Notes under the pieces: generated by a model | The model's input: only the letters and a program-made list of their open reading frames with translations | Databases searched by the model: none | What the model was told of the DNA's origin: nothing | Assembly: GCA_963691815.1 (NCBI GenBank) | Contig: OY829655.1 | Coordinates: 30,231,271-30,295,270, forward strand | Direction of reading: 5' to 3' | Source: Echiichthys vipera | Taxonomy: Eukaryota > Chordata > Actinopteri > Perciformes > Trachinidae | Length of the DNA: 64,000 bases | Part shown: positions 1 through 11,099 of the stretch, piece by piece | Position numbering within the stretch: the stretch's first letter is position 1 | How the letters are laid out: each line of letters starts with the position of its first letter | Made by a program: the position numbers and the translations under genes

Positions 1-2
1 GA

Positions 3-146
3 GGAGAAAAAGAAAAAGAAGAAGAAGAGTTGAACCTTAAACAGGTGAAGCAGCGACTGAAGTGGGCTCTTAAAAGAGTCAGGAACCAGAAGTTTGCATC
101 CAAAGTTCGCTCAAATCTCTCATTTATATATTTTATTTCACTTTAA
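3..146 (+). CDS. Possible 3'-terminal exon of an unidentified gene
   Basis: The frame that opens at base 3 reads an acidic Glu/Lys stretch followed by a basic segment (ELNLKQVKQRLKWALKRVR) and ends at TAA 144-146. An AATAAA at 247-252 could serve as its poly(A) signal. The window begins inside the exon, so neither its acceptor nor the rest of the protein is visible. It would lie antisense within sucla2 intron 2, because sucla2 continues off the left edge. I do not recognise the family. It could equally be a transposon-derived or chance frame. Confidence 0.3.
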   Translation, partial: GEKEKEEEELNLKQVKQRLKWALKRVRNQKFASKVRSNLSFIYFISL

Positions 147-646
147 TCCTGATTTTCTCTCCTTGTTCCTGTTTTACATTGATTCCCTGCTTTGATGATG
201 TCATTCCCTCATTGTAAAGCACTTTATTTTGCATTTCTGTGTCAAAAATAAAGTTATTATCTAAAACAAAATGGTTTAAATTCTTGCTTGGATTCAATAA
301 CCTTTAAATACATGAAACGACATCTTCTGTGATTATCTGTAGAGTTCAATGTAAGGCTGCAAATAACAATTATTTATCAATTTATAACAATTTATAACTA
401 TTATCTGCACTGTTTTATAGATTAATCGACCGTCTATAAACAGTCAGTTTTTTTGTCCGTAACTCAAATATTTCCAGTTTAACATGATATAAAACAGAGA
501 AAAGCAGGAAATCTCCATATTTGAGAGGTTAAAAACAAAACAAACTGCTGTAACGATCCCCTGTCATCGCTGAATCTGTCACTCTGGAGCCAAAACGTGT
601 TTGATGTTATTAAATATTATTATATATCTGGATCAGGGCGGCTCAC

Positions 647-3600
647 CGATCTGCTTGGCCACAGAGTAGGCCTCGTCCGAGGAGCTGGCCACCAGGCCGG
701 CGGGCACGGCGATGCCGGCCTCCTTCAGCAGCCCGATGCTCATGTACTCGTGCAGGGAAAGGCTCCTCTGCTGCTGCAGCTGCTGCGACACATGGCCCCC
801 CAACAGACCCGAGGAACCGCCCAGGACCTGGAGCAACAGAGGAACAGGTGTCACTTAGTTTACAACCGACGAGTTTACCTGCTGGGGTCAAACTGACTCA
901 TCTCATCTTCAACCACTGATCCTGGATCAGGTCTCAGGGGCAGCAGCTTGAGCAGGGGACCCCAAACTTCCCTTTCCCGGGCCACATTAACCAGCTCTAA
1001 CTGGGGGATCCTGAGGCGTTCCCAGGCCAGTGTGGAGATCTAATCTCTCCACCTGGTCCTGGGTCTTCCCCGAGGCCTCCTCCCAGCTGGACGTGCCTGG
1101 AACACCTCCCTAGGGAGGCGCCCAGGGTTCATCCTTACCAGATGATCCTGAACCACCTCAACTGGATCCTTTCAACACAAAGGAGCAGCGGCTCTACTCC
1201 GAGTTCCTCACGGATGCTGAACTTCTCCCCCTCTCTCTAAGGGAGACTCCAGACCCCCTCCTGAGGAAACACATTTCACACGCTTGGACCTGGACCTGGT
1301 TCTTTTGGGGGGGCAGTACGGTGAAGGCATTCAAAGGTCTTTTTTAACCACTAATACTGCTGAAAATAACAGCAAACCTCTGCAGCAGCATGAGAAGAGT
1401 CCCTACACACACAACAAAGAGCCGATCCCAGCTGACATCGGGGTGAGGCGGGGTCCACCCTGGACAGGACGCCAGTCTATCACAGGACACATAGAGACGC
1501 ACAGAGACAGACAACCATTCACACCTACGGGTGATTTAGAGTCATCAATGAACCGAACACCTGCACGTCTTTGGGCTGTGGGAGGAAACCGGAGAACCCG
1601 GAGAAAACCCACGCAGACACGGGGACAACATGCAAACTCCACACAGAAGGGCCCCAGCTGGGATGCGAACCTGGAACCTTCTCGCTGTGCGGCGACAGTG
1701 CTAACCACTACACCACCGTGCCGCCCTGCTGACTGAGACAGTGTCATCAAATAACTTGACTTTATGATTTTAAGCATCAGAACTTCAAAGACATTTTTAA
1801 ATGGCATGGAAAAAGACCGGAGAGCCGGGAATCTGGAACATCTTTATCAGTGTTAAAGTCAGAATCTGCTGAAGGACAGAGAGCGACAGGAGACGCTTCT
1901 CCACAGTAAACACATTTTAAATAAGGGAGTTTCTTATAAGAGAGAAGTGTGAATGGGAAATGAAAGTATGACAGCGTATTGGAGTGTTTCCCAACTGAAA
2001 CTGGAGGAAAAGACTCAGTAATGTCAGGGAGGTGACGGTGTAGGTTCTGACGGCTGCATCGGTGTTTACACAACAGACCGGCTGCATCACCTTACACTGG
2101 GATCAGAAGAAAGGGCATGAAGACGCTTCTGGATCCCATTGTAAGCCGCTAAAAACTGCGTTCACGTCAAATCGGCATGGCAACAAAAACATCCGTCCTC
2201 CTGTTACGCAACAGACGAAACACAACTGAGCGTGACGCAGTGTTTCAGGCGTAGTCGCCAGCTTTAAACGCACCGTAACGATCGCCATGGCGTCCTGGGT
2301 AGTTATTGAACGTATTGGTTTTATTTACAAAACACTTCCTGGGAAACTTCAGTTTCACACAGCACCGGGACCCAGGAGTGTTTGGTCCTTGGAAACGACG
2401 CTCCACACAAATACTGTAACATTAGACGCACTTTAAGGCCGTTCTGTCGGACATCAGTGTGAAAGCTTGTGTTTTCTCTAACGTCTTGTTCCTGATGCTG
2501 ACGTCCTTGCTCTGGTTATTGTAAATATTGTTGCTGTATGCTGTTATCTGTGTGTTTGTACTGTTTATATTGTTTAGATCTATGGTGTCCTTGGAAAAAA
2601 AGAGCCTGCTCTCAAAGGCCTTCTCTGTTTTAAAATAAAGGGTTGTTTTTTTAATGTAAGGCAGGGGTGTCAAACTCCAACTCACAGAGGAGCACATTTA
2701 AAAACTGGGACAAAGTTGCGTCCCAAAAAGACTGCAAATGTGCATGTGTTCCTTCTCTCCAGATGTGTAATGTTGAACCTTTCCAGTGCAGCTCCTTGTT
2801 CTTGTCGTGGTGTTTCTTCTGTTTGATTCTTTGGTTACAGCCACGGTGACAAACAGCTCTTTACCTTCACACACAGATCATCTGCTGAAAGCTCCTGTCC
2901 TCCATCTTTCTTTGGGTCGTTTTTGGGGAGGGGTGGATTCAGTGTGTCTGCAGAGACTGGTAGCATGGATGCTCATGTGTGTGAACAGAGAAGTAGACGT
3001 GGATGTGATTTATACTCCCGGGCCAGCTCTCACAGAACCTGGATATGATCTTAGGGACAAATATAATTACACCGCGGCCCAGATTTGGCCCACGGGCCTG
3101 AGTTTGACACCCCTGATGTAAGGCGATGAGGACAGAATCGTTTGTCTGCGTACCAGCATTAAAGTGTAGTTCCTGCGCAAAATCATCCCGCGGTCTTTTT
3201 CAGCACTAACAAACATCAAGACAGTTGAAGACAGCCGTGCAACAACTATTAACAGAGAAATGTGTTCGAGTGCGTTTGTTGTCGTAGTGAAATGAAACAT
3301 GGCGGACCCACAGATCCTCATCTGTGACTTGGGGAAAACCGGTTTAAACTAATTAATCTGCTGCAGTGAGAAGATGATTTATCAAAACACAAACGGTAAA
3401 TAATATGCTGTATTTTTTTTACAGATCATGAAAAGTAGATTTTTTAAAAGGACAAAAAAAAAAGCTATTATTTCTGTTTTCACGACATAAACTTGGTCTA
3501 CACTAATCTGAAGCACATGATCTTCCCCACCAGCTCTAAAACAGTGTTGTCATAAAGTCGACTCTTGCGTTGAAAAGGTCAAAGGTCAAAGGTCAAAGGT

Positions 3601-5304
3601 TATCTCATCTCTGCAGCTCGTGTATCAAAATATTCTACGAGCTCCACAGTGTAAAATACCACATGAGGGGGCGTTCATGTGCAATTTTCACATCAGATTT
3701 TGGTATTTTCCATAGGACGTGAAGGCTCATTACAATGTTGGACCAGCAGACGCCTCAGAACGGTAAAAGTGTGGTTAGCATCTGTTGTTTGTTAGCATGT
3801 TAGCTTGTAAGTGTCAGTGTGGTTTCTCTCTGTATGGACAGGCCGCTCTGAGTCGGAGCTTTCACCTTTCTTTGACGCTGTTGTGTCCAAGTCGTTTAAT
3901 CGTGTTTCACAGATCAGACAGCTGATTGGTTGATGGATCAGTGACGTAACAACTGAAGCTGTCGAATGTGAGATTTCAGAGAAGTGCACAGACATCTGCT
4001 GAGATCTGAGACGCACCGAACGGCTGATATCGACCAATGAGCTGGATCGGATATCAGACGAATGAGGCCGATCCAGACGTTACACATCAATACATTTACA
4101 GCGATCTGGTCACTTCAAATATATGTTTGCAACAGCGTTTAGGGTTTTAGATTACATTTTAAAATATCTGTTTGCAGTGCACTTTACATGGAAGTGTGAT
4201 TTATTTTTGCCGCTAATGTACACTTAATTATTTGTTAACAAATAACATTAAGTACATTTACATCTGTGTTAATTTGTTACCTTTTCTTTTAACAAGGCTT
4301 AATGTTTATGTCGAGCCTGATGCCTTCACTCACATGGACAGGTTTACGCTTCATTCATTCAACAGGAGGATCGGATCGGTATGGTGCACCTGCCAATACA
4401 CTCAGCCCAGGTATCAGAAACAAACAGGATCCCCATTGAAAACACCAAACTAGTGATGAACTTTGATAGATACAAGTCAGTGTGACATGTTTTAGAGACA
4501 GAAAAGAAGGAAAAACACTTTTTTGAGTGCAAAGGGACTTTACCTGGTATGTTCACAGTGTGTTATTTGTCATTTCACTGCAGTAAAAGATCTCAACTCT
4601 TCTCCAACCCCCAATAACAGAGACATCAACATATTACTGTGACATGTGCTTGGATCATGATGACACCTGTGGACACCTCCACTGTCCTGCAGGACGCCAT
4701 GTTTGCTGACCATGTCCCTGGTCTTCCTGCTGTGTGTTGACACACTTAAACGCAGCTTGTTTGCATCACTAATAGGATTTGTCCTGTTAACTTTCCACAA
4801 ACAACAAAAACCCGTCTCAGCAGGGGAACAGATGCGGTGATGGCGCAGAGCTTCACCCGCTTCTCGGGTGGAGGTCACCGGGCTACAACACCCCCAGTGT
4901 CCCCTACGCACATTCACCCCCACACACACAGCCTACAACACACATGTGACAGAATAACAGCAGGATTAATAGAGTATTACAAGTGTTAGCTGGTGTTTTT
5001 GCTGGGTCACTTCATTGTGACAGCTGGCCGCGCTAGCGCTAACTGCAAGCTAGTTAGCATGCTAGCCAAAACAACGGTAAACCCAATGGAGAGGAGCTAA
5101 TGTCAGATTTGACCCTGTCGGTTTTGAAGGGAAATGTAGTCTTTTATGGAGGTGTAGTTCTGTCACACATGGCTGTTTAGGAGGCCGGAGACTTTAGCTT
5201 CAACACGGACACACACTCACCCTGGAAGCAGAGCTGAGAGTGCTCCTGGCCCCTGAGTTCCTCAGAGCAGCCGTCAAACCGCCGCAGATCAGGGACGTCG
5301 CCAT
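647..5304 (-). CDS. sucla2: Succinate-CoA ligase [ADP-forming] beta subunit, 5' part (coding exons 1-2)
   Basis: Coding exons on the minus strand are 5221-5304 (28 codons, donor gtgag) and 647-827 (60 codons plus 1 base, acceptor ccag, donor gtgag). They join in phase 0. Exon 1 gives MATSLICGGLTAALRNSGAR and onward, a basic, Ser/Ala/Leu-rich start typical of a mitochondrial presequence. Exon 2 gives VLGGSSGLLGGH, then QQQRSLSLHEYMSIGLLKEA and a DEAYSVAKQIG segment. This matches the N-terminus of vertebrate SUCLA2, the start of its ATP-grasp region. The known enzyme joins succinate and CoA in the mitochondrial matrix with ADP/ATP and pairs with SUCLG1. The remaining exons, including the catalytic core, lie left of the window. 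Intron 1 (828-5220) carries a LINE, a SINE, a foldback fragment and a hAT element. med4 lies upstream in the same orientation. NUDT15, which sits between them in human, is not visible. Confidence 0.93.
897..1306 (-). mobile_element. 5'-truncated non-LTR retrotransposon fragment (Rex/RTE-like 3' end)
   Basis: The reverse complement matches the 3' part of the fragment at 32793-33416, including the stretch encoding a reverse-transcriptase C-terminal tail of the type GxxxRGRPRTRW and the CATCTCATCTTC terminus. It lies in sucla2 intron 1 and runs straight into a foldback-element fragment and a SINE. The class is assigned from remembered teleost LINE tails, so the exact family name is uncertain. 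Confidence 0.65.
1311..1420. mobile_element. Foldback element, single inner arm
   Basis: This is one arm of the foldback family described at 57090-57740. It starts at the GGGGCAGTACGGTGAAGGC boundary and ends at CACACAACAAAG. The partner arm and loop are missing because the sequence switches directly to a SINE at about 1421. Confidence 0.7.
1421..1731 (-). mobile_element. tRNA-headed teleost SINE, full length or nearly so
   Basis: Read on the minus strand, it starts with a tRNA-like head (GTAGTGGTTAGCACTGTCGC, an A-box-like segment, then a B-box region that is degenerate here). It continues with the conserved body AGTTTGCATGTTGTCCCC and a CAGCTGGGATCGGCTC tail. It shares most of its length with the copies at 21252-21611 and 36547-36880. 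Confidence 0.75.
2662..3115. mobile_element. hAT-type non-autonomous DNA transposon with intact target-site duplication
   Basis: The ends are 16-bp inverted repeats, CAGGGGTGTCAAACTC at the left and its exact complement at the right. The element is bracketed by the perfect 8-bp direct repeat ATGTAAGG (2654-2661 and 3116-3123). An 8-bp duplication and a CAGGGGTGTC-type terminus are hallmarks of hAT/Charlie elements. It is 454 bp long and has no transposase. A short open frame across it is not credible as a gene. It lies within sucla2 intron 1. Confidence 0.9.
3152..3265. mobile_element. Decayed outer end of the foldback family
   Basis: The order of blocks AGTGTAGTTCCTGCGCAAAA, GGTCTTTTTCAGCAC, CATCAAGACAGTT and AACTATTAACAGAG follows the outer arm of the copies at 51840 and 57090. 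The inner arms are absent, so this is an old solo end. Confidence 0.5.
3576..3602 (+). promoter_or_regulatory. Tandem DR1 nuclear-receptor half-sites
   Basis: Three AGGTCA half-sites at 3576, 3583 and 3590 are each separated by one A. A degenerate AGGTTA follows at 3597. This is the DR1 arrangement bound by HNF4, PPAR/RXR and related receptors. It lies inside sucla2 intron 1. Regulatory use is inferred only. Confidence 0.45.
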
Positions 5305-5330
5305 GTCTCCCTCTTCAGCGGGGTAAATAC

Positions 5331-5342
5331 CGCGCATGCGCA
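5331..5342. promoter_or_regulatory. NRF1 site upstream of the sucla2 start
   Basis: CGCGCATGCGCA contains the palindrome GCGCATGCGC and fits the NRF1 consensus YGCGCAYGCGCR. It lies about 27 bp upstream of the sucla2 ATG, where NRF1 sites of nuclear-encoded mitochondrial genes often occur. Confidence 0.7.
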
Positions 5343-5744
5343 GTGAGCTGCAAAGGCGGTTCCAAGTGCTGCATTCACAAACCGTCGGAAATTACATTAT
5401 CACGTCAAAATGAAGCCGATAAAACATTTTTAAAAAGCTGTGGTTTTCAAATAAAACGTACGAAATACAATACTGTAAACCTTAGCATTACTTTGTGCTT
5501 TCATCTCAACGTAAACACACTCACGAGTGATAACTGATTCATGAAAATCATCGACCATGGGGTTTTACAGAGTGTGTGTGAAGGCAGCAGTGCTGTCGCC
5601 TCATCTAAATATAACCTCATTCTGGCCTTTCACCTAAATTAACCGCACCATCACTGTGCAAGAAATGCTGATTATTAGTGTGTTAGTAAAACTAAACTGG
5701 CTGAACTCATGTGTAGGTGCAGAATGGGCTTTAATTCAATTCAG

Positions 5745-6420
5745 TTCAGTTTTATTTATAGTGTCAAATCATGACTAAAGTTATCCCAGGACACTTTACA
5801 GAGTAGGCATCAGAATCAGAATCAGAAAAGCTTTAATGTCCTGCAGACAGGGCAATTCTTTTGTCACAGCAGCAACAGAATATTACAAAATAAGATTTAA
5901 AAAATGGCAAAAATAAGCAATAAAGTTAAACATAAAAAGGGAAGAAATAGAAATTTATACATATTGAAATGATGTAGTGCAGTTGTTCTTGTTTTGTAAT
6001 AATGTGATATGGAGTGAATAAATATGAGTAAATATGACCAAATAGTGCAAAAAGCAGAAGTGACCTTAGTGCAGGCATGTTGCACAGGGCAGGGTACAGG
6101 ATGAGGTCAATAGTGCTGATTGTAAAGTCTGACAGCAGCAGGAAGGAAGGAGCTGCGGTACCTCTCCTTCACACACTCAGGGTGAATCAGACTGTTGCAG
6201 AAGGAGCTGCCCAGTGCTGTGAGACCCAACAATTCTCCCGTAGAGTACGGTGGCGTTGAAAACCTTCACTATAACAGACAGGAACGTCAGACAGACCCAG
6301 CTCTGTGGAGGACGCACATCTGTCTGCACCGGAGAGAGGAAGAGAAGGAGAGAGAGAGAGAAAACAGACGGACAGATGGACAGAGAGAGACAGAGACAGA
6401 CACAAAGACAGAGAGACTTC
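5745..6420 (+). repeat. Composite of dispersed teleost repeats between sucla2 and med4
   Basis: The first part (5745-5810, TTTATTTATAGTGTCAAATC then CCAGGACACTTTACAGAG) recurs at 21612-21675. A middle block starting AGAATCAGAATCAGAAAAGC looks like a common fish retroelement tail. The last part (from about 6222, GAGACCCAACAATTCTCCCG through GGAGGACGCACATCTGTCTG to a GAGA tract) recurs at 21708-21935. No gene was found in it. Confidence 0.6.
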
Positions 6421-7898
6421 CAGTAACTACAATAATATCTATAGTAATGTGTTTATGACTCATATGTTGCACAGCTATGGTTATTTTAGTTTTTGTTTCA
6501 GGGCACCGTGTGCGTATGACGTCGTAGAGGTGCCATAAAAAATGAATCTGCCAAAGATAATATGGAAATATAAAGACATCTATATATTAAATAAAGAAGA
6601 AGAAGAGATAAGAAGTAAGATTTGGAAATAAATAAAAGAATAAACCTGCAACACAACCACAGAAGCACAGTTTCTATTCCAAAAGTATTTATTTACAGGG
6701 CTGAGTATGTACAGGTTTATTTACACCGAGGCAAACTAACAGCGTCTTGTTTCCATGTTGTTATTGAACGACTCACACGACACGTGGAACACACGCTACA
6801 CGCTACGACTTCAAGTCTCAAACACGGGTCACCACAGAGCAAGAGGAGGGCGTGAGGACACGGACGGGAATCCAGCTTTGTTAGTGTTTTGTGTTCAAAC
6901 TTTAAAAGTACAAAATTTAATATCAACTGTCAAACTGGTGCAAATGTTAAAGGACGAGTTCCAGAGCGGCGTCTGTCTCCTCCTCCAGGTCTCAGCTACG
7001 AGTGAATGTGAATATTTACCAAAATATTAAAACTATTCCTTTAACAGAACCATGGACTCACTTGTTTTTCTGTTTAATAAGGAAATTAAGTGTTAGAATA
7101 ATTAATTTTGTGCTTTCTTGACATTTTGTGAGTTCATCAGACTAAAAAACGATCTTGTGGAACGAACTGAACAAATACCGACATGTACCGTAAACCCTGG
7201 TCACATGTCAGGGTTAGGGTCAGGAAGGTGTGAAAGAACAGATGTGTGTAACGTCCGACTGAGCGCGTGTGTGCGGAGGATTCACACTGAGCGAGTGGGC
7301 GTGCTGATGTCGTTTCTAAGGCTCCGTTCTAACACACAAACCCGATTTTTTTGTCTGTTCACATCACGTCTTTAAATGTGGCCTGTCTACAGATTTCTGT
7401 GGGAACAGCTCACGCTCCTGAAGTGACGCGCATGAGCAGCTGATCATTGCTGACGTCACGCCACACCGGCGTTAATGGGAACCGGTGGCTCACCCAAACA
7501 CTAACAAGGTCTCAAACGTCCCCCTCCCTCCACGGTCCGCCTGCTCCACTGCTGTGCTCCATGTGTGTTTGGATTCTGTTCCTTGCTCCTGTCTGTGGTC
7601 GGTTTGTTTTTTATTGGTCATTCATTTCCAAAACAGTGCGGCGCGGCTCAGAGTGACGTCACGGTCACATTAAATGGCTGTTAAGATCGAGGTCGCATTG
7701 ACAAAAAACCCGATACGTATTTGATTCAGCAGCACATTTAAAAAGTGAACTGATTCTGATTCAAAGAGGTCAGATCCAGTGGGACTTGTGCTGTTCACTC
7801 TGTCTAAAGAATCAGATCTGGGTCACATGTGAGAGGAAAATGGGTCTGCAGTGTGAACGGAGCCTTAGTGCGAGTGGACTGGAAGAAAACAAACATCC
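6421..7898. other. Intergenic sequence without a recognised gene
   Basis: This stretch of the sucla2-med4 interval shows only short random frames, no splice-consistent exon chain and no repeat that I recognise. Confidence 0.5.
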
Positions 7899-8108
7899 GA
7901 GGGAGAGGGAGGAGGAGGAGAAGGAGAAGGAGAAGGAGAAGGAGAAGAAGAAGAAGGAGAAGAAGAAGAAGAAGAAGAAGAAGAAGAAGAAGAAGAAGAA
8001 GAAGAAGAAGAAGAAGAAGAAGAAGAAGAAGAAGAAGAAGAAGAAGAAGAAGAAGAAGAAGAAGAAGAAGAAGAAGAAGAAGAAGAAGAAGAAGAAGAAG
8101 AAGAAGAA
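7899..8108 (+). repeat. Polypurine tract with an uninterrupted (AAG)~49 run
   Basis: Bases 7899-8108 are all purine on the plus strand. From about 7960 to 8108 the triplet AAG/GAA repeats without a break, about 49 to 50 copies. The frames across it give poly-Lys, poly-Arg, poly-Glu or, on the other strand, poly-Ser and poly-Phe, and are not genes. It lies between sucla2 and med4. Confidence 0.95.
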
Positions 8109-8637
8109 TCGACTCGAAGACGCCAACGAAAACATCGAATAAGAGACACGAGGAGATTCAGGAGCTTTTGTTTAAATTCAAGGAACGGCATCAGATTCAT
8201 TTGTTTCTGATCACATTACAAACGTCCCGCTGACTCTGCAACTAACTCCGAACACGAGAACCCTTTCTACATGAACACTTCTGATGAAGTCGGAGCAAAG
8301 AGTAATTTTTGTTAAGAGGAACCGGAGGAGCAGTCCGGGAATTTGAGAGAAATAAGGTTTCTTTTTTACAGTTTACACTTGAAATGATGAAGGCACTTGT
8401 AAATGACAAGGTACGTCGTTACCTATGTGACGGCGGTGTCATCTGTGTCACGGGAGGCCTCCTGCACGCTCAACGCAGGCGCCGCCCCCCTCGCCCCAAA
8501 CCAAACAGAGTGAGAACGCATCTGAGGAGGAGAGACTCCGGTCTTGGGTTCACGTGAGGAAAAACAAACCCAAAATCCAAAAGCTTCATTTTTAAACCTC
8601 ACGTTACTTGCTCCCCGTGTCTTGCACTCAGTGGTGA

Positions 8638-8706
8638 CCCCACACACGCACACACACAAACACACACACACACGCAGACACACACACGCAGACACACACA
8701 CGCATA
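8638..8706 (+). repeat. (CA)n interrupted microsatellite in the med4 3' UTR side
   Basis: CA dinucleotides are broken by CG and CAGA units. It begins about 20 bp past the med4 stop, so the med4 transcript would carry a (GU)n-rich 3' UTR here. Confidence 0.85.
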
Positions 8707-8726
8707 CGGATACATGCTCTTGTCTT

Positions 8727-11052
8727 TCAGTCGGAGTCGCTGCTGCTGCTGGAGGAATCCGTCGACATGGCCTCCACGTCGTCCTCGTTCTCCTTGTTGT
8801 GACCCGGGGGCTCCAGGCCGAAGTCGTTGCCGTGGTGAGGAGGCAGCATCCCCACGGAGACGTCCGAGGACTGCCAGGGGTAGTGAGGCGTCAGGACGTC
8901 TGAGAGGACGAGAGGAGAGACTGTCAGCGGGCTCCCAGTACAAGTACCCTAAAGCACGGGGCACGGTACGGACGCACAGTGGGAGTGCGCCCTCACGTTC
9001 AAACTCTTCAGGTGATTAATAAACAGAAAATGGAAGTTAAACATGTAAATAAAATGACCACTCTTGAAATGATTTATGTGCAGTGTATCTAAAGCTATGG
9101 CTCTCTGGGTCCTGAGGAAGGGACAGAACAGCGGAGGACTCTTATTTTGAAAAGTGCAGCGGACTGGTTTGAGCAAAATCAAAGAAAGAACATCAAAGAA
9201 AACATCGAGAAAATGAAGGAAACCAAACGTCCTTTCAGTCAGAAAGTGACGACAGCGTGAGTAACTGATGTCGGTTTGCACCAAACTATAACCAAACGGC
9301 TGGAACCGGGAATGATCTGTGGGCGGACTCACCCGGTAACCTCCCGGCAGCCAGCGCGTCACCCGGCAGATGTCCGTTCACGCCGTTGGTCGGCAGGTTG
9401 GCCATGTGACCCAGCATCCCGCTGCGCATCTCCAGGTCGGTGGGGTAGGGTCTGCGCGGATCACCTGAGGGCGACAGGTGCGTTAACAGTGGAGTCGGAC
9501 ACCAGAACCCGCGGCGAGAACGGGGACTGGCTGGTTCCTACCTGGGACCCAGTTGAGCGGCGCGCACACGGCGTTACTGGCGCTGATCCTGTGAGCGTAC
9601 TTGATGATTTCCTCTGAGGAGATGCTTCCTGCGGGGAACGAGAGCACAGTCAGACACGGGACCGGCGTCAACAACCGCCACACTCACCAGAGCGTGTTCA
9701 CTCACCTTTGCGGGCTTTGTCGATGGACTTGAGCTTCTCTTTGGCCTGGTAAACCGCCGTGGCCTGAAAAAGAGAGGGGAAGGATTTATAATGGTCCTGC
9801 ACATAAAAGCTGTCAGCTACGGTCTGCGTAAAATACTCAGGAGGAGGAACTGGGGTTACATCCAGGTCACGACTGCATCTACACACAGATGTGGAAACAT
9901 GAAACAGGAAGACGCTGTGAACTCCTCCGGCCCAGTCTAAACTGGTTTGGTCCTCTAGCCCAGTCTAAACTGGTTTGGTCCTCCAGTCCAGTCTAAACTG
10001 GTTTGGTCCTCCAGCCCAGTCTAAACTGGTTTGGTCCTCCAGCCCAGTCTAAACTGGTTTGGTCCTCCAGTCCAGTCTAAACTGGTTTGGTCCTCCAGCC
10101 CAGTCTAAACTGGTTTGGTCCTCCAGTCCAGTCTAAACTGGTTTGGTCCTCCAGCCCAGTCTAAACTGGTTTGGTCTTTCAGCCCAGTCTAAACTGGTTT
10201 GGTCCTCCAGTCCAGTCTAAACTGGTTTGGTCCTCCAGCCCAGTCTAAACTGGTTTGGTCCTCTAGCCCAGTCTAAACTGGTTTGGTCTTTCAGCCCAGT
10301 CTAAACTGGTTTGGTCCTCCAGCTTAGTTTAAACTGGTTTGGTCCTCCAGCCCAGTTTAAACCGGTTCGGTCACCCAGTCCAGTTTAAACCGGTTTGGTC
10401 CTCCAACCCAGTTTAAACTGGTTTGGTCCTCCAACCCAGTTTAAACTGGTTTGGTCCTTCAGTCCAGTTTAAACTGGTTTGGTCCTCCAGTCCAGTTTAA
10501 ACTGGTTTGGTCCTCCAGCCCAGTTTAAACTGGTTTGGTCCTCCAGCCCAGTTTAAACTGGTTTGGTCCTCCAGTTCTTTTACACAGACTTGAGCAGAAA
10601 GGGCCGATGATTATCTCCAACAAATCTTCCGACTTTTCCCCCAAAATATTTCTTCTTATTTGTCACAATCTTCCAAATTATTTCTCCAAATATTACAAAT
10701 TTTTCCCACAATTTTCAAACTTTTTTCACAAAATATTTTGACTTTTTTGTCACAATCTTCCGACTTTTTCTCAAAAATATTATTATTACATTAATACTAT
10801 ATTATTATTTGTCAGCATGTTCCACATCTTTTCAGAGGGGCTTCCATCAGCAGCACCCACCAGGATGTGCTCAGCCTCCTTCAGCTGCTTCTGGAGCTGC
10901 TGGATGTCGCTGTCTCTCTTCTCCACCTCCTTCTCCAGCTGCTGCATCTCCTGGTGCACCTTCCCCTGCTGCTGAGCCACCTCCATCAGCTCCTGGAACT
11001 CCCTGTCCCTCTGCACCAGCAGCTCCAGGACCTGAGGACAGACAGACAGACA

Positions 11053-11099
<47 letters not shown>

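Noticed and set aside
1421..1731. tRNA gene suggested by A- and B-box-like sequences
   Set aside because: The head is part of a SINE repeated at 21252 and 36547; no complete cloverleaf is present.
2786..3121. 111-codon frame that starts with a hydrophobic, signal-like segment
   Set aside because: It lies wholly inside the 454-bp hAT element and ends in its terminal inverted repeat.
7786..8233. Poly-Lys, poly-Arg and poly-Ser frames
   Set aside because: All are readings of the (AAG)n tract on its different frames and strands.
9931..10574. CRISPR-like array of regularly spaced repeats
   Set aside because: The repeats are contiguous, without unique spacers, and lie in an intron of a eukaryotic gene (med4).
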